Below are positions 8,073-16,811 of a stretch of DNA of 46,822 nucleotides, piece after piece; within the stretch, counting starts at the first letter, position 1, and the number at the start of each line of letters is the position of its first letter. The notes under the pieces were generated by a model that saw nothing but the letters and a program-made list of their open reading frames with translations, made no database searches and had not been told where the DNA came from. A program made the translations under genes and the position numbers. The stretch comes from Rhodoplanes tepidamans (GTDB taxonomy: Bacteria > Pseudomonadota > Alphaproteobacteria > Rhizobiales > Xanthobacteraceae), in contig NZ_JAUSUJ010000023.1 of the NCBI RefSeq assembly GCF_030813915.1, forward strand, positions 1 through 46,822, read 5' to 3'.

Positions 8073-8768
8073 ATGAGATTTTTCCCGACTCTACCTCATT
8101 TCCCCGCCGTCCGCAGCGCCGTCCGCACGACGCCGCTGCTGATCACGAGCCTCCTCCTCCTCGCCTCGGCGGCCCCCGCCCTCGCCCAGGCGCCGCTCGC
8201 GGCCGCCGACGAGGCCGTGCTGGCCGACCGCCGGCTCGCCGCCGGCTATCTGCGCACGGGCAACGGCGATCTCGCCGCGCTCGCGCTGGAGCGGCTGCAG
8301 AAGGCCCTGCCAGCCCCCCACGCCATGCGCGCGAAGACCGCGGTCGAGGCCATCGATGCCGGCGACCTCGCGGCCGCGACCACGGCGACCGAGGCGCTCG
8401 CCGTCGATCTCGCCGAGGCGCGGCGCGCCGCCGGCGTCCGGGTGCTGGCCGACTGCGTGCGCGAGTTCTCCACCGTCTACGCGACGCTCGACACCCACCG
8501 CACCCGGGCACCCGACCTCGCCGACGCCGCGCTCCGCAGCGCGATCGCAGCGGCCGCCCGGGCGAGCGACGCCGCCGTCGCGCGCTGCGACGGCGAAGCA
8601 CCGGCCGCCGTCAAGGCGGACGCGGGCTTCCGCCGGCTGGTCGACGGCAGCCGCGGCTCGCTCGGCCGCATCCCCGAGGCGGTGGCGGCCGGCGACGCCG
8701 AGCTCCTGCACCGCTTCCTCATCGAGCTGCGCGCCTACGAGCAGCTTCTGAGATTCCGCTACGGGTGA
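8073..8768 (+). CDS. Exported protein of unknown function in the sox locus
   Basis: I do not recognise this 231-residue protein. It has a clear signal peptide (hydrophobic stretch ~21-34, cleavage near ALAQA at 36-40). The rest is Ala-rich and looks almost entirely alpha-helical, with two cysteines (C128, C172) that could form a disulfide or be a substrate of SoxW/SoxS. There is no CXXCH, so it is not a cytochrome c', though a helix-bundle fold is plausible. Its start is 12 bp from that of soxW on the other strand, so the two promoters must overlap the neighbouring coding sequences. No obvious ribosome site precedes the ATG. Confidence 0.75.
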   Translation: MRFFPTLPHFPAVRSAVRTTPLLITSLLLLASAAPALAQAPLAAADEAVLADRRLAAGYLRTGNGDLAALALERLQKALPAPHAMRAKTAVEAIDAGDLAAATTATEALAVDLAEARRAAGVRVLADCVREFSTVYATLDTHRTRAPDLADAALRSAIAAAARASDAAVARCDGEAPAAVKADAGFRRLVDGSRGSLGRIPEAVAAGDAELLHRFLIELRAYEQLLRFRYG

Positions 8769-8824
8769 GCGCCCGGGCCGACTCCGTGACGCCCCCTCCC
8801 GAATCCGAAGGCGGCACCTCTTCG

Positions 8825-9562
8825 TCACCCGATCCGGCCCAGCGCCGGCACGGCCTCCAGCAGCCAGCCGGCGATGTCGGCCATGGTGCCGGTGAAGATC
8901 AGCACCCCGGTGACGATCAGCAGCCCGCCGATGACCTTTTCGATCGCGCCGAGATGGCGACGAAACCGCTTCAGGAATCCGAGGAACGGCCGGACGAACA
9001 CGGCGGCGGCCAGGAACGGCACGCCGATGCCGGCCGCATAGGCGGCGAGCAGCGCGGCGCCCTGCCCGGCCGAATCCTCGGCGCCGGCGATCAGCAGGAT
9101 CGAGGCGAGCACCGGCCCGACGCACGGCGTCCAGCCGAACGCGAAGGCGAGCCCCATGACGAAGGCACCGGCGAGCCCGGCCGACTGGCCGCCGAGGCCG
9201 AAGCGCGCCTCCCGATAGAGCAGCGGGATCCGGAACAGGCCGACGAAGTGCAGGCCGAGCACCACGATGATCACGCCGGCGATGCGCGACAGGATCGTCA
9301 GGTGGTCCATCAGCAGCTGCCCGAGCAGCGACGCGCTGGCGCCGAGCGCGACGAACACGGCCGAGAACCCGGCGACGAACGCCAGCGCCCGCAGGAACGC
9401 CCGGGCCGTGGTGCCGGGCCGCGGCGTGTCGCCGGCGAGCTCGTCGAGCGACGCGCCGGCCAGCCAGGTGAGATAGGGCGGCACCAGCGGCAGCACGCAG
9501 GGGCTGAGAAACGACAGCAGGCCCGCCATCGCAGCGGCGGCGAGCCCGACCTCGAGCGTCAT
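8825..9562 (-). CDS. soxV: SoxV, CcdA-family transmembrane thiol-redox protein
   Basis: Moves reducing equivalents from cytoplasmic thioredoxin across the membrane to SoxW/SoxS. From the chosen start the protein has 245 residues with about six hydrophobic segments. The two membrane cysteines of the family are present: C22 in FLSPCVLPL and C147 in FGWTPCVGP. The start at 9562 is supported by GGGGGAT just upstream and by the usual CcdA N-terminus; the open frame runs 55 codons further but reads like intergenic DNA. It diverges from soxS. Confidence 0.9.
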   Translation of the reverse strand: MTLEVGLAAAAMAGLLSFLSPCVLPLVPPYLTWLAGASLDELAGDTPRPGTTARAFLRALAFVAGFSAVFVALGASASLLGQLLMDHLTILSRIAGVIIVVLGLHFVGLFRIPLLYREARFGLGGQSAGLAGAFVMGLAFAFGWTPCVGPVLASILLIAGAEDSAGQGAALLAAYAAGIGVPFLAAAVFVRPFLGFLKRFRRHLGAIEKVIGGLLIVTGVLIFTGTMADIAGWLLEAVPALGRIG

Positions 9563-9698
9563 GCTGATCCCCCCGTCCGGCACCGCTCGGTCGCGGCGCT
9601 CGCGTTTCGTGTCGTGCGTGTCGTATGATGCGCATGGTGGCGCGAACCGCGCCGTCTGGCAATCATTCGCCATCGTGAATTCATGCCGTCCCGCAGCC
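9563..9698. promoter_or_regulatory. Divergent soxV / soxS promoter region
   Basis: This 136-bp region separates the soxV and soxS starts and contains an ATTC-N8-GAAT inverted repeat at 9665-9680. Promoters for both genes should lie here, but no hexamers stand out. Confidence 0.5.
9665..9680. promoter_or_regulatory. Candidate sox operator 3 (ATTC-N8-GAAT)
   Basis: ATTC GCCATCGT GAAT lies 18 bases upstream of the soxS ATG. Half-sites and spacing are identical to the copy in front of soxA at 5715-5730. Confidence 0.45.
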
Positions 9699-10088
9699 AT
9701 GACCGTTCGTGATCCGAGCCGCCGCACCGTCCTGTTGCTCGCCGCCGCCGCCGCGACGACGGGTCCCGCCGCATCGATCGCGGCCGCGATGCCGCGCGTG
9801 GCGCTGGTCTATGTGCGCGAGGTCGGCTGCCCGTACTGCCGCGAGTGGGACGCGCGCATCGGCCCGATCTATCCGAAGACGCCCGAGGGGCGCCGCGCCC
9901 CGATCCGCGAGGTCGAGAAGCGCGACGTGCCGGCCGCGGGGCTGACGCTCGCCCGCCCGGTCCGCTACACGCCCACCTTCGTGCTCACCCTCGACGACCG
10001 CGAGCTCGGCCGCATCGAGGGCTATCCGGGCGAGGAGTTCTTCTGGGCGCGGCTCGCCAAGCTCCTGGAGCTGCTGCCGGGAGAGTGA
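9699..10088 (+). CDS. soxS: SoxS, periplasmic thioredoxin-like protein
   Basis: A 129-residue exported thioredoxin-fold protein with the motif GCPYC (C44, C47) directly after a signal sequence (~1-30). Conserved YTPTFVL carries the cis-Pro, and GYPGEEFFW matches known SoxS proteins. SoxS keeps the SoxY cysteine reactive and is itself reduced through SoxV. The start at 9699 gives a normal signal peptide; the open frame begins 46 codons earlier but overlaps the soxV start and the operator region. Confidence 0.87.
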   Translation: MTVRDPSRRTVLLLAAAAATTGPAASIAAAMPRVALVYVREVGCPYCREWDARIGPIYPKTPEGRRAPIREVEKRDVPAAGLTLARPVRYTPTFVLTLDDRELGRIEGYPGEEFFWARLAKLLELLPGE

Positions 10089-10195
10089 GACCGATCGCCC
10101 CGGACCGCCCCTGGGCCCCGGCTCTGCGCCGCATCGGGCCGGTGGCCTGACGCGGCTCGTCCGGGGCACGCGTCAGAGATTCGCCTGCAGGTCCT

Positions 10196-11293
10196 TCACC
10201 GCGCCCGTCCCGAAGCCGGCTCGGCGGCCGGGCCCGCCGGCGCCGCCGCCTCGCGGTCGATGAGGAAGTCGGTGATCCCGGCGGCGAGCCAGATGCAGGC
10301 GAGCGTCACCCAGGCGGTGAGCGCGAAGATGGCGCCGCCCGACACGCCGGCGCCGACCGCGCAGCCGCCGGCCAGCATGCCGCCGAAGCCCATCAGCACG
10401 GCGCCGGCGATGTAGCGCCGCATGCTCTGCCCGTCCTTGAAGCCCTGCAGCACGAACTCCTTGGTGAGGAGCGCGCCGATCAGCGAGCCGAGGAAGACGC
10501 CCGGCACCAGGCCGATGTCGAAGTTCCACACCATGCGCGACTGGTCGAGCACGAACATCAGCGTGTCGGCCGACGGGCCCGTGAAGGTGAGGCTGGTGAC
10601 CCGGGCCGGCGCGAAGCTCGCCTGGGAGATCGTGTAGGTGACGAGCCAGCCGACCGCCACCATGCCGCCGACGCCCGAGGCCGTGAACCAGGTCGCGGCC
10701 GGAAGCCGGCTCTTCACCGCGTAGAAGTAGGCGGCGGCGCACCACACGAGGCCGAAGGCGAGCGCGTGGCCGTGGCCGAGCCCAAGCACCACCAGGAGAT
10801 CGCGCGCGCCGGTGCCGTCGATGGTCCACCAGCCGGTGATCGTCTCGCGCAGCGGAACGAGCGCGCCGCGATAGGCCGACTGGGCCGTCACGGCCATCAC
10901 CAGTCCGGTGAGCAGCGCGCGGAGATTTCCGGTGGCGGACAGGACGAGCAGCCGGCTGGCGCAGCCGCGCGTCATGATCATGCCGGCGCCGAACATCAGG
11001 CCGCCGACGATGGCGCCCGACAGGCTGCCGCGCTGGGCGAGCTGGCGCGCCTCGGAGACGTCGAGCAGGCCCATCAGGATGAATCCTTGGGTCCACACCA
11101 CCGCGGTGGCGAAGGCCATCAGCCAGATCGCCACCTTCTGGCCGACATGGCCGTGGAAGAACTCGATCGCGGCGGCGCGCAGGCAGAACCGGCTGCGCTG
11201 CGCCGCGAAGCCGAAGGCGGCGCCGACCGCGACGCCGGCCAGCGCCAGCACCGGCCCCTCGCCCACCGTCTCGATGATCGTGATCAGGTCCAC
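10196..11293 (-). CDS. YeeE/YedE-family sulfur-compound transporter (SoxT/TsuA-like)
   Basis: A 365-residue polytopic membrane protein with two related halves. It carries the conserved cysteines of the thiosulfate transporter family: C37 (RFCLRAA), C111 (RGCASR) and C311 (GGCAVGAG). These residues are thought to pass thiosulfate through the pore by S-H...S contacts. The start is GTG at 11293, five bases after GGAGG; an in-frame ATG 41 codons upstream adds only non-conserved sequence. In sox clusters such proteins are called SoxT and are assigned to thiosulfate uptake or signalling. Substrate is inferred from family and place. Confidence 0.85.
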   Translation of the reverse strand: MDLITIIETVGEGPVLALAGVAVGAAFGFAAQRSRFCLRAAAIEFFHGHVGQKVAIWLMAFATAVVWTQGFILMGLLDVSEARQLAQRGSLSGAIVGGLMFGAGMIMTRGCASRLLVLSATGNLRALLTGLVMAVTAQSAYRGALVPLRETITGWWTIDGTGARDLLVVLGLGHGHALAFGLVWCAAAYFYAVKSRLPAATWFTASGVGGMVAVGWLVTYTISQASFAPARVTSLTFTGPSADTLMFVLDQSRMVWNFDIGLVPGVFLGSLIGALLTKEFVLQGFKDGQSMRRYIAGAVLMGFGGMLAGGCAVGAGVSGGAIFALTAWVTLACIWLAAGITDFLIDREAAAPAGPAAEPASGRAR

Positions 11294-11364
11294 GCACGCC
11301 TCCGCCGGCCCGGACGCTTCGGGCGCGACGAGGATGCAGCGGGCCGAATATGAGAACCTTGAGA

Positions 11365-11380
11365 ATTCGCAACGAAGAGT
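11365..11380. promoter_or_regulatory. Near-match to the sox inverted repeat (ATTC-N8-GAGT)
   Basis: ATTC GCAACGAA GAGT has one mismatch to the ATTC-N8-GAAT pattern and lies 72 bases upstream of the GTG start of the YeeE-type transporter. It is weaker evidence than the three copies at the sox promoters. Confidence 0.25.
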
Positions 11381-11424
11381 GGCGATGGGCGACGCCCGGC
11401 GCGGGCGCGCGCCCACGTGCTTCG

Positions 11425-11531
11425 GTCATTCCGGGGCACGCTGAAAGCGCGAACCCGGAATCCAGCGGCAAGCTCCGTCGGTATGGCTGGATTCCGGGTT
11501 CGCGGACCTGCGGTCCGCGCCCCGGAATGAC
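11425..11531. repeat. Dispersed composite palindrome (GTCATTCCGG family), copy 2
   Basis: Same terminal GTCATTCCGG / CCGGAATGAC and internal CCCGGAATCC / GGATTCCGGG as the copy at 7365-7479, with a GGACC/GGTCC sub-hairpin. It lies between ttrA and the transporter gene and may terminate ttrA transcription. Confidence 0.8.
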
Positions 11532-11558
11532 TCGATGGGTGAACTCGCGCGCCGGATC

Positions 11559-14500
11559 TCACGCCCGCGAGATGCGAGCCGGCAGGCCCTGGCGGACGGC
11601 GGAGCCGGCGACCGGGTCGAGCCACACGGACAGGCCCTTGCGGGTCGGGTCCGACAGCCCGAGATCGTTGAGGTTGATGCCGGCGGCGAGCGCGGCCCCA
11701 TCCGGCTGGCGGGTGTCGCCGATCAGGTGGGACCGCGCCCCGAACTCGGTGTGGCCGAAGCCGTGCTCGACGGCGATCACGCCGCGCATCACGCCCTTGC
11801 GGACCAGCGCCGTGCCGACCACCTCGCCGCCCGGCGTGGCGATCCGCACCTTGTCGCCATTGGCGATGCCGAGCCGCGCGGCGTCGTCGGCGTGCAGCGC
11901 CACCGGATTCTCCGGATGGATGCCGCGCAGGCGGTCGAGCCCGATCGTGTAGGCGCCCATCAGCACGGACTTCTGGCTGATCAGCAGCATCGGCCAGTCG
12001 GCCTCCGCATAGACCTTGCGCATCGGCGTGCCGTCGGCGAAGGCGGGCGGCGTCCACTGCGGCACGCCGGAATGGCGCCGGCCGGTCATCGAGCTGCGCG
12101 CCGTGCCGACCTGCTCGTTGTACAGCGTCAGCGCCGGCGCGAACTTCTGGGCCATCCGTTCGCCGTCGTAGCCCTGCGCATAGGGCTGATACCGCCCGCC
12201 GCGGGTGAAGACGTGGGCGGCCTTGCGCCACTCCTCGGGCTTCAGCGTCGCCTGCAGGGCCGGCACGTGGCGGCCGAAGCCGGTGAGCGCGATGTCCTCG
12301 TCGGTCGCGTCGCCGACCGGCTTCTGGCCCGCGAAGGCGACGTTGGTGGCGGCGCGGAAGAACCAGTCCGTCGGCCGGTCGAGCGCCAGGAGCGTGCCGG
12401 CCGCATCCCTCATGGCGTTCGGCCCGAAGCCCGGCAGGCCGAGCGTCTTGGCCAGCGCGATGAAGAACGCCTCCATGGTGATCGGCTCGCCGTCGGCCGT
12501 CTTCGCGTTCTTCGACTCGACGACCGGCCAGCGCGCCGTCGAGGTGCGGCTCGGCACCGTGTGCCACGGCGCCGCGAAGCCCCAGGTCTCGAACAGCAGC
12601 GAGTCGGGCAGGATGTAGTCGGCGAAGGCGCCGGTCTCGTTGATGAACGGATCGATCGCGACGATCAGCGGCAGCCTCTTCGGGTCCTTCAGCGCCGTAG
12701 CGACGGCGCCCTTGAGGCCCGGGATCCCGTAGATCGGATTGGCGTTCCAGACGAACAGCGCCTTCATCGGATACGGATAGCCGTTGAGCGCGCTGGTGAG
12801 CCATTCGGAGCCGAGCTGCGGCGCCGCCGGATACCACGGCGCCTCCGACGGATAGGCCTTGCCGGCCTCCTTCTTGCGCTTGAACTCGCTCGACTTCTCA
12901 TAGGGGACGTTGCGCGACAGCGGGGTGCCCTTGGGCGTCACCTGGCCCGGGAATCCGTCGAGGTCGTAGCGCGGCCCCTTGCCTTCCGCCGGGAAGGCGC
13001 CGCCCGAGACCATCGCGCCGCCCTTCACGTTGATGTTGCCGATCAGCGTGTTCAGCGCGATCAGGGCGAAGGCGTTGTAGAAGCCGTTGCCCGCCATGGT
13101 GCCGCCATGGGTGTTCACGGCGGCCTTCTTGCCGTGGCTGGTGAATTCCCTGGCCAGCCCCGCCAGCGTCTCGGCGGGAATCCCGCAGGTCGCGGCATAC
13201 TCCTCCATGGTGAAGCGCCGCGCGCTCTCGGCATAGAGGTCGAACGAGGAGCGCAGGCGGAGCGGCTTGTCGCCGACCGCGAAGGCACCGTCGACGATCA
13301 GCTCGGCCGGGCCGGCGAGCGCCGTGTGGGGGACGAGCTGTCCGGTCGCCGGATCGACCACGACGAACGGGTCCTTCTCGGCGTATGTCTCGCCTTCGAT
13401 CGTGAGACCCAGGTCTGAGGCGCGCAGCATGAATCCTTCGCGCGGATGGCCGGGCTCGGCGACGACGAGATGCGTCGCGTTGCACCAGCCGGCCTCGCCG
13501 GCGGCGGCCGCCGCCTTCGGGTTCGGCTGCACCAGGAAGGTCCGGTCGTAGCGCTCGTTGTCGATGATCCAGCGGGCGAGCGCCATGGCGAAGGCGCCGT
13601 CGGTCGCCGGCCTGATCGGGATCCAGCGTCCGCGGTGCTTCGCCGCCAGGCTGTCCGAGTGGCCGATCACCGGGTCGACGACCACGTAGTTCAGCTTGCC
13701 GTCGGTGCGCCCCTTGGCGACCATGGCGGCCTGCCGCTTGAACGGGTTGCCGGCATTGGCCGGCGCCGTGCCGCAGAAGATGATGAACTCGCAATTGGCG
13801 AAGTCGGGCTTGGCGTGCGGCAGCCGCTTGACGTTGCCCATGGCGGCGCCGGAGCCGGAGCGGTAGGAGCCGCCGCAATAGCCGCCGTGGCCGATGAAGT
13901 TCAGCGAGCCGAACGCCTTCTGCACGAAGCGCCGGGCGAAGTTCTCGCGGCCCTCGTTGGTGGACGACATCAGGCCGACCTGGTTGACCTTGGGCCCGAG
14001 CTCCGGCGCCTTCGGGTCGATCGGATCGAAGCTGCGCAGCGCCTTCAGGCCGTCGACATGGCCCTCGCCGAACAGGTCGCCGCCCTCGGCGACCTCGCGC
14101 ACCATCTGCTCGAAGGAGATCGGCTGCCAGCGCCCCGCGCCGCGCGGGCCGACACGCTTGAGCGGCTGGGTGACGCGATACGGGCTCGCCATCCAGCCGA
14201 GCATCGCCGAGCCGCGCCCGCAGGTGGTGGAGCGGCCGTCGAGCCCCTTCTCGCCGGCCCGCGACACCGCGACGAAACTGTCCTTGATCGACATGTCGGG
14301 CGGCAGCGGCGGATCGGCGGAGAGCGGATGGAACGGGTTGCCGGCGACGCGCAGCACCGCGCCACTCGTCTTGTCGACCCGCACCCGGACGCCGCAATAG
14401 GTCGTGCAGCCCATGCACATCACATAGGAGACCTGCTGGTCCGGGTCCGGCGTCAGGCCGCCGGTCGCCGGATCGACCGTGAATTCCGGCTTCAGCGAGG

Positions 14501-14648
14501 CGCCGTGGATGTTCGCGGCCTTCGCCTTCGGGGCGAGCGAGTCGGCGACGCCCTCCACCACCTTGCGGGCCGTGTCGGCATAGCCGGCCGCGAAGGCGCC
14601 GAGCCCGCCGGCGGCGACGCCGGTCTTCAGAAGCGTTCTGCGGTCCAT
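11559..14648 (-). CDS. ttrA: TtrA-type molybdopterin catalytic subunit (tetrathionate reductase)
   Basis: A 1029-residue bis-MGD molybdoenzyme, matching the length of tetrathionate reductase subunit A. A Tat signal (RRTLLKTG, 3-10) sends it to the periplasm. The [4Fe-4S] site is C78-x2-C81-x3-C85 ... C143 (TTCGRG). The probable Mo-ligating cysteine is C258 in GGYCGGS. The C-terminal dinucleotide-binding domain is complete. AGGAGA lies upstream of the ATG. Genes run B-C-A as in the Salmonella ttrBCA operon. The direction in vivo, tetrathionate reduction or another sulfur-compound reaction, cannot be read from sequence. Confidence 0.83.
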   Translation of the reverse strand: MDRRTLLKTGVAAGGLGAFAAGYADTARKVVEGVADSLAPKAKAANIHGASLKPEFTVDPATGGLTPDPDQQVSYVMCMGCTTYCGVRVRVDKTSGAVLRVAGNPFHPLSADPPLPPDMSIKDSFVAVSRAGEKGLDGRSTTCGRGSAMLGWMASPYRVTQPLKRVGPRGAGRWQPISFEQMVREVAEGGDLFGEGHVDGLKALRSFDPIDPKAPELGPKVNQVGLMSSTNEGRENFARRFVQKAFGSLNFIGHGGYCGGSYRSGSGAAMGNVKRLPHAKPDFANCEFIIFCGTAPANAGNPFKRQAAMVAKGRTDGKLNYVVVDPVIGHSDSLAAKHRGRWIPIRPATDGAFAMALARWIIDNERYDRTFLVQPNPKAAAAAGEAGWCNATHLVVAEPGHPREGFMLRASDLGLTIEGETYAEKDPFVVVDPATGQLVPHTALAGPAELIVDGAFAVGDKPLRLRSSFDLYAESARRFTMEEYAATCGIPAETLAGLAREFTSHGKKAAVNTHGGTMAGNGFYNAFALIALNTLIGNINVKGGAMVSGGAFPAEGKGPRYDLDGFPGQVTPKGTPLSRNVPYEKSSEFKRKKEAGKAYPSEAPWYPAAPQLGSEWLTSALNGYPYPMKALFVWNANPIYGIPGLKGAVATALKDPKRLPLIVAIDPFINETGAFADYILPDSLLFETWGFAAPWHTVPSRTSTARWPVVESKNAKTADGEPITMEAFFIALAKTLGLPGFGPNAMRDAAGTLLALDRPTDWFFRAATNVAFAGQKPVGDATDEDIALTGFGRHVPALQATLKPEEWRKAAHVFTRGGRYQPYAQGYDGERMAQKFAPALTLYNEQVGTARSSMTGRRHSGVPQWTPPAFADGTPMRKVYAEADWPMLLISQKSVLMGAYTIGLDRLRGIHPENPVALHADDAARLGIANGDKVRIATPGGEVVGTALVRKGVMRGVIAVEHGFGHTEFGARSHLIGDTRQPDGAALAAGINLNDLGLSDPTRKGLSVWLDPVAGSAVRQGLPARISRA

Positions 14649-14658
14649 GGCGGGTCTC

Positions 14659-15759
14659 CTACTCGGCGGGGGCGAGCGCCGGCCGCACCCGCGAGGCGAC
14701 GGGGTCCGGCAGCAGCGTGGTGATCAGGACGAAGACGAACAGCCACAGGCCGAGCGAGCCGCCGATGCCGAGCAGGCCGTCATGGCCGAGCGGGAGCTGG
14801 TAGACGTAGAGGCCGGCGCCGGTCTTCGGCACGGTCTGTCCGCCGATGAACACGGTCCAGCGGAACATCCAGGCGGCGTGCAGGCCGAGCAGCCCGACGA
14901 GCCAGGCCCAGCCGGGCGGCCGCAGCCACAGGAGCAGGAGCGGCAGCGCCGTCGCGGCGGCGGCCCACACGGCCGTCACCTGCCAGGCGCGATGGCCGGC
15001 GACGCTCGCCAGCGCCCGGGCGTGGATGTCGGAGAGCCCGAAGATGCCGAGCGCGAACCAGGCGAGGCCGAGCGCGATGGTGGCGAGGAGCGCCGCCGTC
15101 ATCGCCCGCGCCGCGACGGCGTCACCGGCGTGCGTCGTGTCGCCGCGCAGCCGGGCGATCAGCAGCGTCAGGCCGGCCGCGCCCGTGAAGGCCGTGGCGG
15201 CGAACTGCAGCGGCAGGATCGGCGTGTTCCACAGCGGCCGCGCCCTGACCACCATGGTTTCCATGCCGGTGTAGAGCAGGATCAGCAGGCCGAACACCAC
15301 GGTCCAGCCGGCGAGGATCTTGGTCAGGCGCGGCGCCGGCGCGCCGCCCGCCGCGATCAGCCGGCGCAGGCGCGAGACGAGGTCGTCGCCCTGTCCGGCC
15401 GCGGCGAGATCGCCGCGCAGCGCCGCCCAGGCGTAAGCGAGCAGGCCGCCGACATAGCACGGGATGAAGAACGCGCCCCACGCCATCCACGAGCCGAGAT
15501 TGGGGTTGGTGTAGAAGCGCCAGAACCGGCCGGGCTGATGCAGATCGGCGAGCAGCGCCACCGGCGCCACGAGCCCGCAGGCGAGCGCGCCGATCAGGGC
15601 GTTGCGGCCGAAGCCCCTCTGGCTCCGCGCCCCGAAGGCGAGGCCCGGCAGCGACAGGAGAAAGCCCGCGACCGACAGGCCGACGAGGAAGAAGTACTGC
15701 ACGGCCCAGGGCAGCCAGGTGACGTCGCGCGAGACGTTGACGACTTCGAGGATGGTCAT
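14659..15759 (-). CDS. ttrC: TtrC/NrfD-type membrane quinol-interacting subunit
   Basis: Integral membrane protein of 366 residues in the NrfD/PsrC family with about nine hydrophobic helices; it exchanges electrons between the quinone pool and the ferredoxin-like TtrB. The start at 15759 overlaps the ttrB stop (ATGA) with GGGAGA upstream. The much longer open frame that runs into ttrB is a frame shadow. Ten bases separate its stop from the ttrA start. Confidence 0.85.
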   Translation of the reverse strand: MTILEVVNVSRDVTWLPWAVQYFFLVGLSVAGFLLSLPGLAFGARSQRGFGRNALIGALACGLVAPVALLADLHQPGRFWRFYTNPNLGSWMAWGAFFIPCYVGGLLAYAWAALRGDLAAAGQGDDLVSRLRRLIAAGGAPAPRLTKILAGWTVVFGLLILLYTGMETMVVRARPLWNTPILPLQFAATAFTGAAGLTLLIARLRGDTTHAGDAVAARAMTAALLATIALGLAWFALGIFGLSDIHARALASVAGHRAWQVTAVWAAAATALPLLLLWLRPPGWAWLVGLLGLHAAWMFRWTVFIGGQTVPKTGAGLYVYQLPLGHDGLLGIGGSLGLWLFVFVLITTLLPDPVASRVRPALAPAE

Positions 15760-16487
15760 GCGTGGGTCTCCCGTCCGGTGGGGTGCCACAGGGTGGGCTC
15801 GCCTTCGACCTTGCCGGTCAGCCGGTCGTCGAGGCCGAGATAGAAGACGTGCGGCCGCGTGCCGAGCTCGGGCTTCAGCACCTTGGCGTCGCCCTTGGCG
15901 ACGAGCTTCGAGACCGTGCTCTTCGGGTCGTCGAGATCGCCGAAGATGCGGGCGCCGCCGACGCAGGATTCGACGCAGGCCGGCAAGAGCCCCGCCTCCA
16001 CCCGGTGGGCGCAGAACGTGCACTTGTCGGCCTTCTGGGTGCCGTGATTGACGAAGCGCGCGTCGTAGGGGCAGGCCTGGACGCAGTAGGCGCAGCCGAC
16101 GCAGCGGTCGGCGTCCACGACCACGATGCCGTCGGCGCGCTGGAAGGTGGCGCCGACCGGACAGACCGGGATGCAGGGCGCATCGGCGCAGTGGTTGCAC
16201 AGCCGCGGCAGCATCACCATGGCGGCGCGGTCGCCCTCCTGCACCTCGTAGGTCGAGACGATGGTGCGGAAGCTGTCCTCCGGCACGGCGTTCTCGTAGA
16301 TGCAGGACACGGTGCAGGACTGGCAGCCGATGCACTTCGCCACATCGACCACCATGGCCCAGCGCGGCGTCTTGTCCGGCGAAACGGCCGCCTGCGGCGT
16401 CGGCGCCGCCCCGGCGGGCGCCACCGCCGCGGCCCCGACCGTCACGGCGGCGAAGCCGCGCAGGAAATCACGACGAGAGTCTGGCAT
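15756..16487 (-). CDS. ttrB: TtrB-type four-cluster ferredoxin subunit
   Basis: Electron-transfer subunit of 243 residues. A Tat signal (SRRDFLRGF, 4-12) is followed by four cysteine groups for [4Fe-4S] clusters: CIGCQSCTVSC, CNHCADAPCIPVC, CVGCAYCVQAC and a CTFC group completed by CVESC. This is the DmsB/PsrB/TtrB arrangement. It is the first gene of ttrBCA; AAGGAG lies before the ATG. A 20-bp perfect palindrome lies about 120 bp upstream. Confidence 0.87.
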   Translation of the reverse strand: MPDSRRDFLRGFAAVTVGAAAVAPAGAAPTPQAAVSPDKTPRWAMVVDVAKCIGCQSCTVSCIYENAVPEDSFRTIVSTYEVQEGDRAAMVMLPRLCNHCADAPCIPVCPVGATFQRADGIVVVDADRCVGCAYCVQACPYDARFVNHGTQKADKCTFCAHRVEAGLLPACVESCVGGARIFGDLDDPKSTVSKLVAKGDAKVLKPELGTRPHVFYLGLDDRLTGKVEGEPTLWHPTGRETHA

Positions 16488-16608
16488 GCCGGGCTCCTTG
16501 CTTCTTCTCGGGCGGCCCGCACGCCCACGCGCTCCGGACCGCTCCGCGGCATGCCGGAACGCTACGCCGATCCCCGCACGGTGGTAATTTGGAGATTTCC
16601 CCCAAGGA

Positions 16609-16628
16609 CTTAGGGGTTAACCCCTAAG
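16609..16628. promoter_or_regulatory. Perfect 20-bp palindrome upstream of ttrB, candidate operator
   Basis: CTTAGGGGTTAACCCCTAAG is a perfect dyad of two uninterrupted 10-base arms, 121 bp upstream of the ttrB ATG. It has no loop and no T-run, so it looks like a dimer binding site rather than a terminator. The regulator is unknown; no ttrR or ttrS gene is visible nearby. Confidence 0.6.
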
Positions 16629-16811
16629 CCGACGCCGCGCCGCCCTGCCCGTCTCCGCCGACATCTCTCCTCATCCCGAGACACTCGGCCGAAGGCGGAG
16701 CCCCGAAGGTGCGGGCGCTGCGCGACAACGGCTTCCCCGGTCCGGCCGCCTATGTTTTGATCAACACGGATGCAAATTGAACAACACGTAATCGCTTTTG
16801 AATATGCATCC

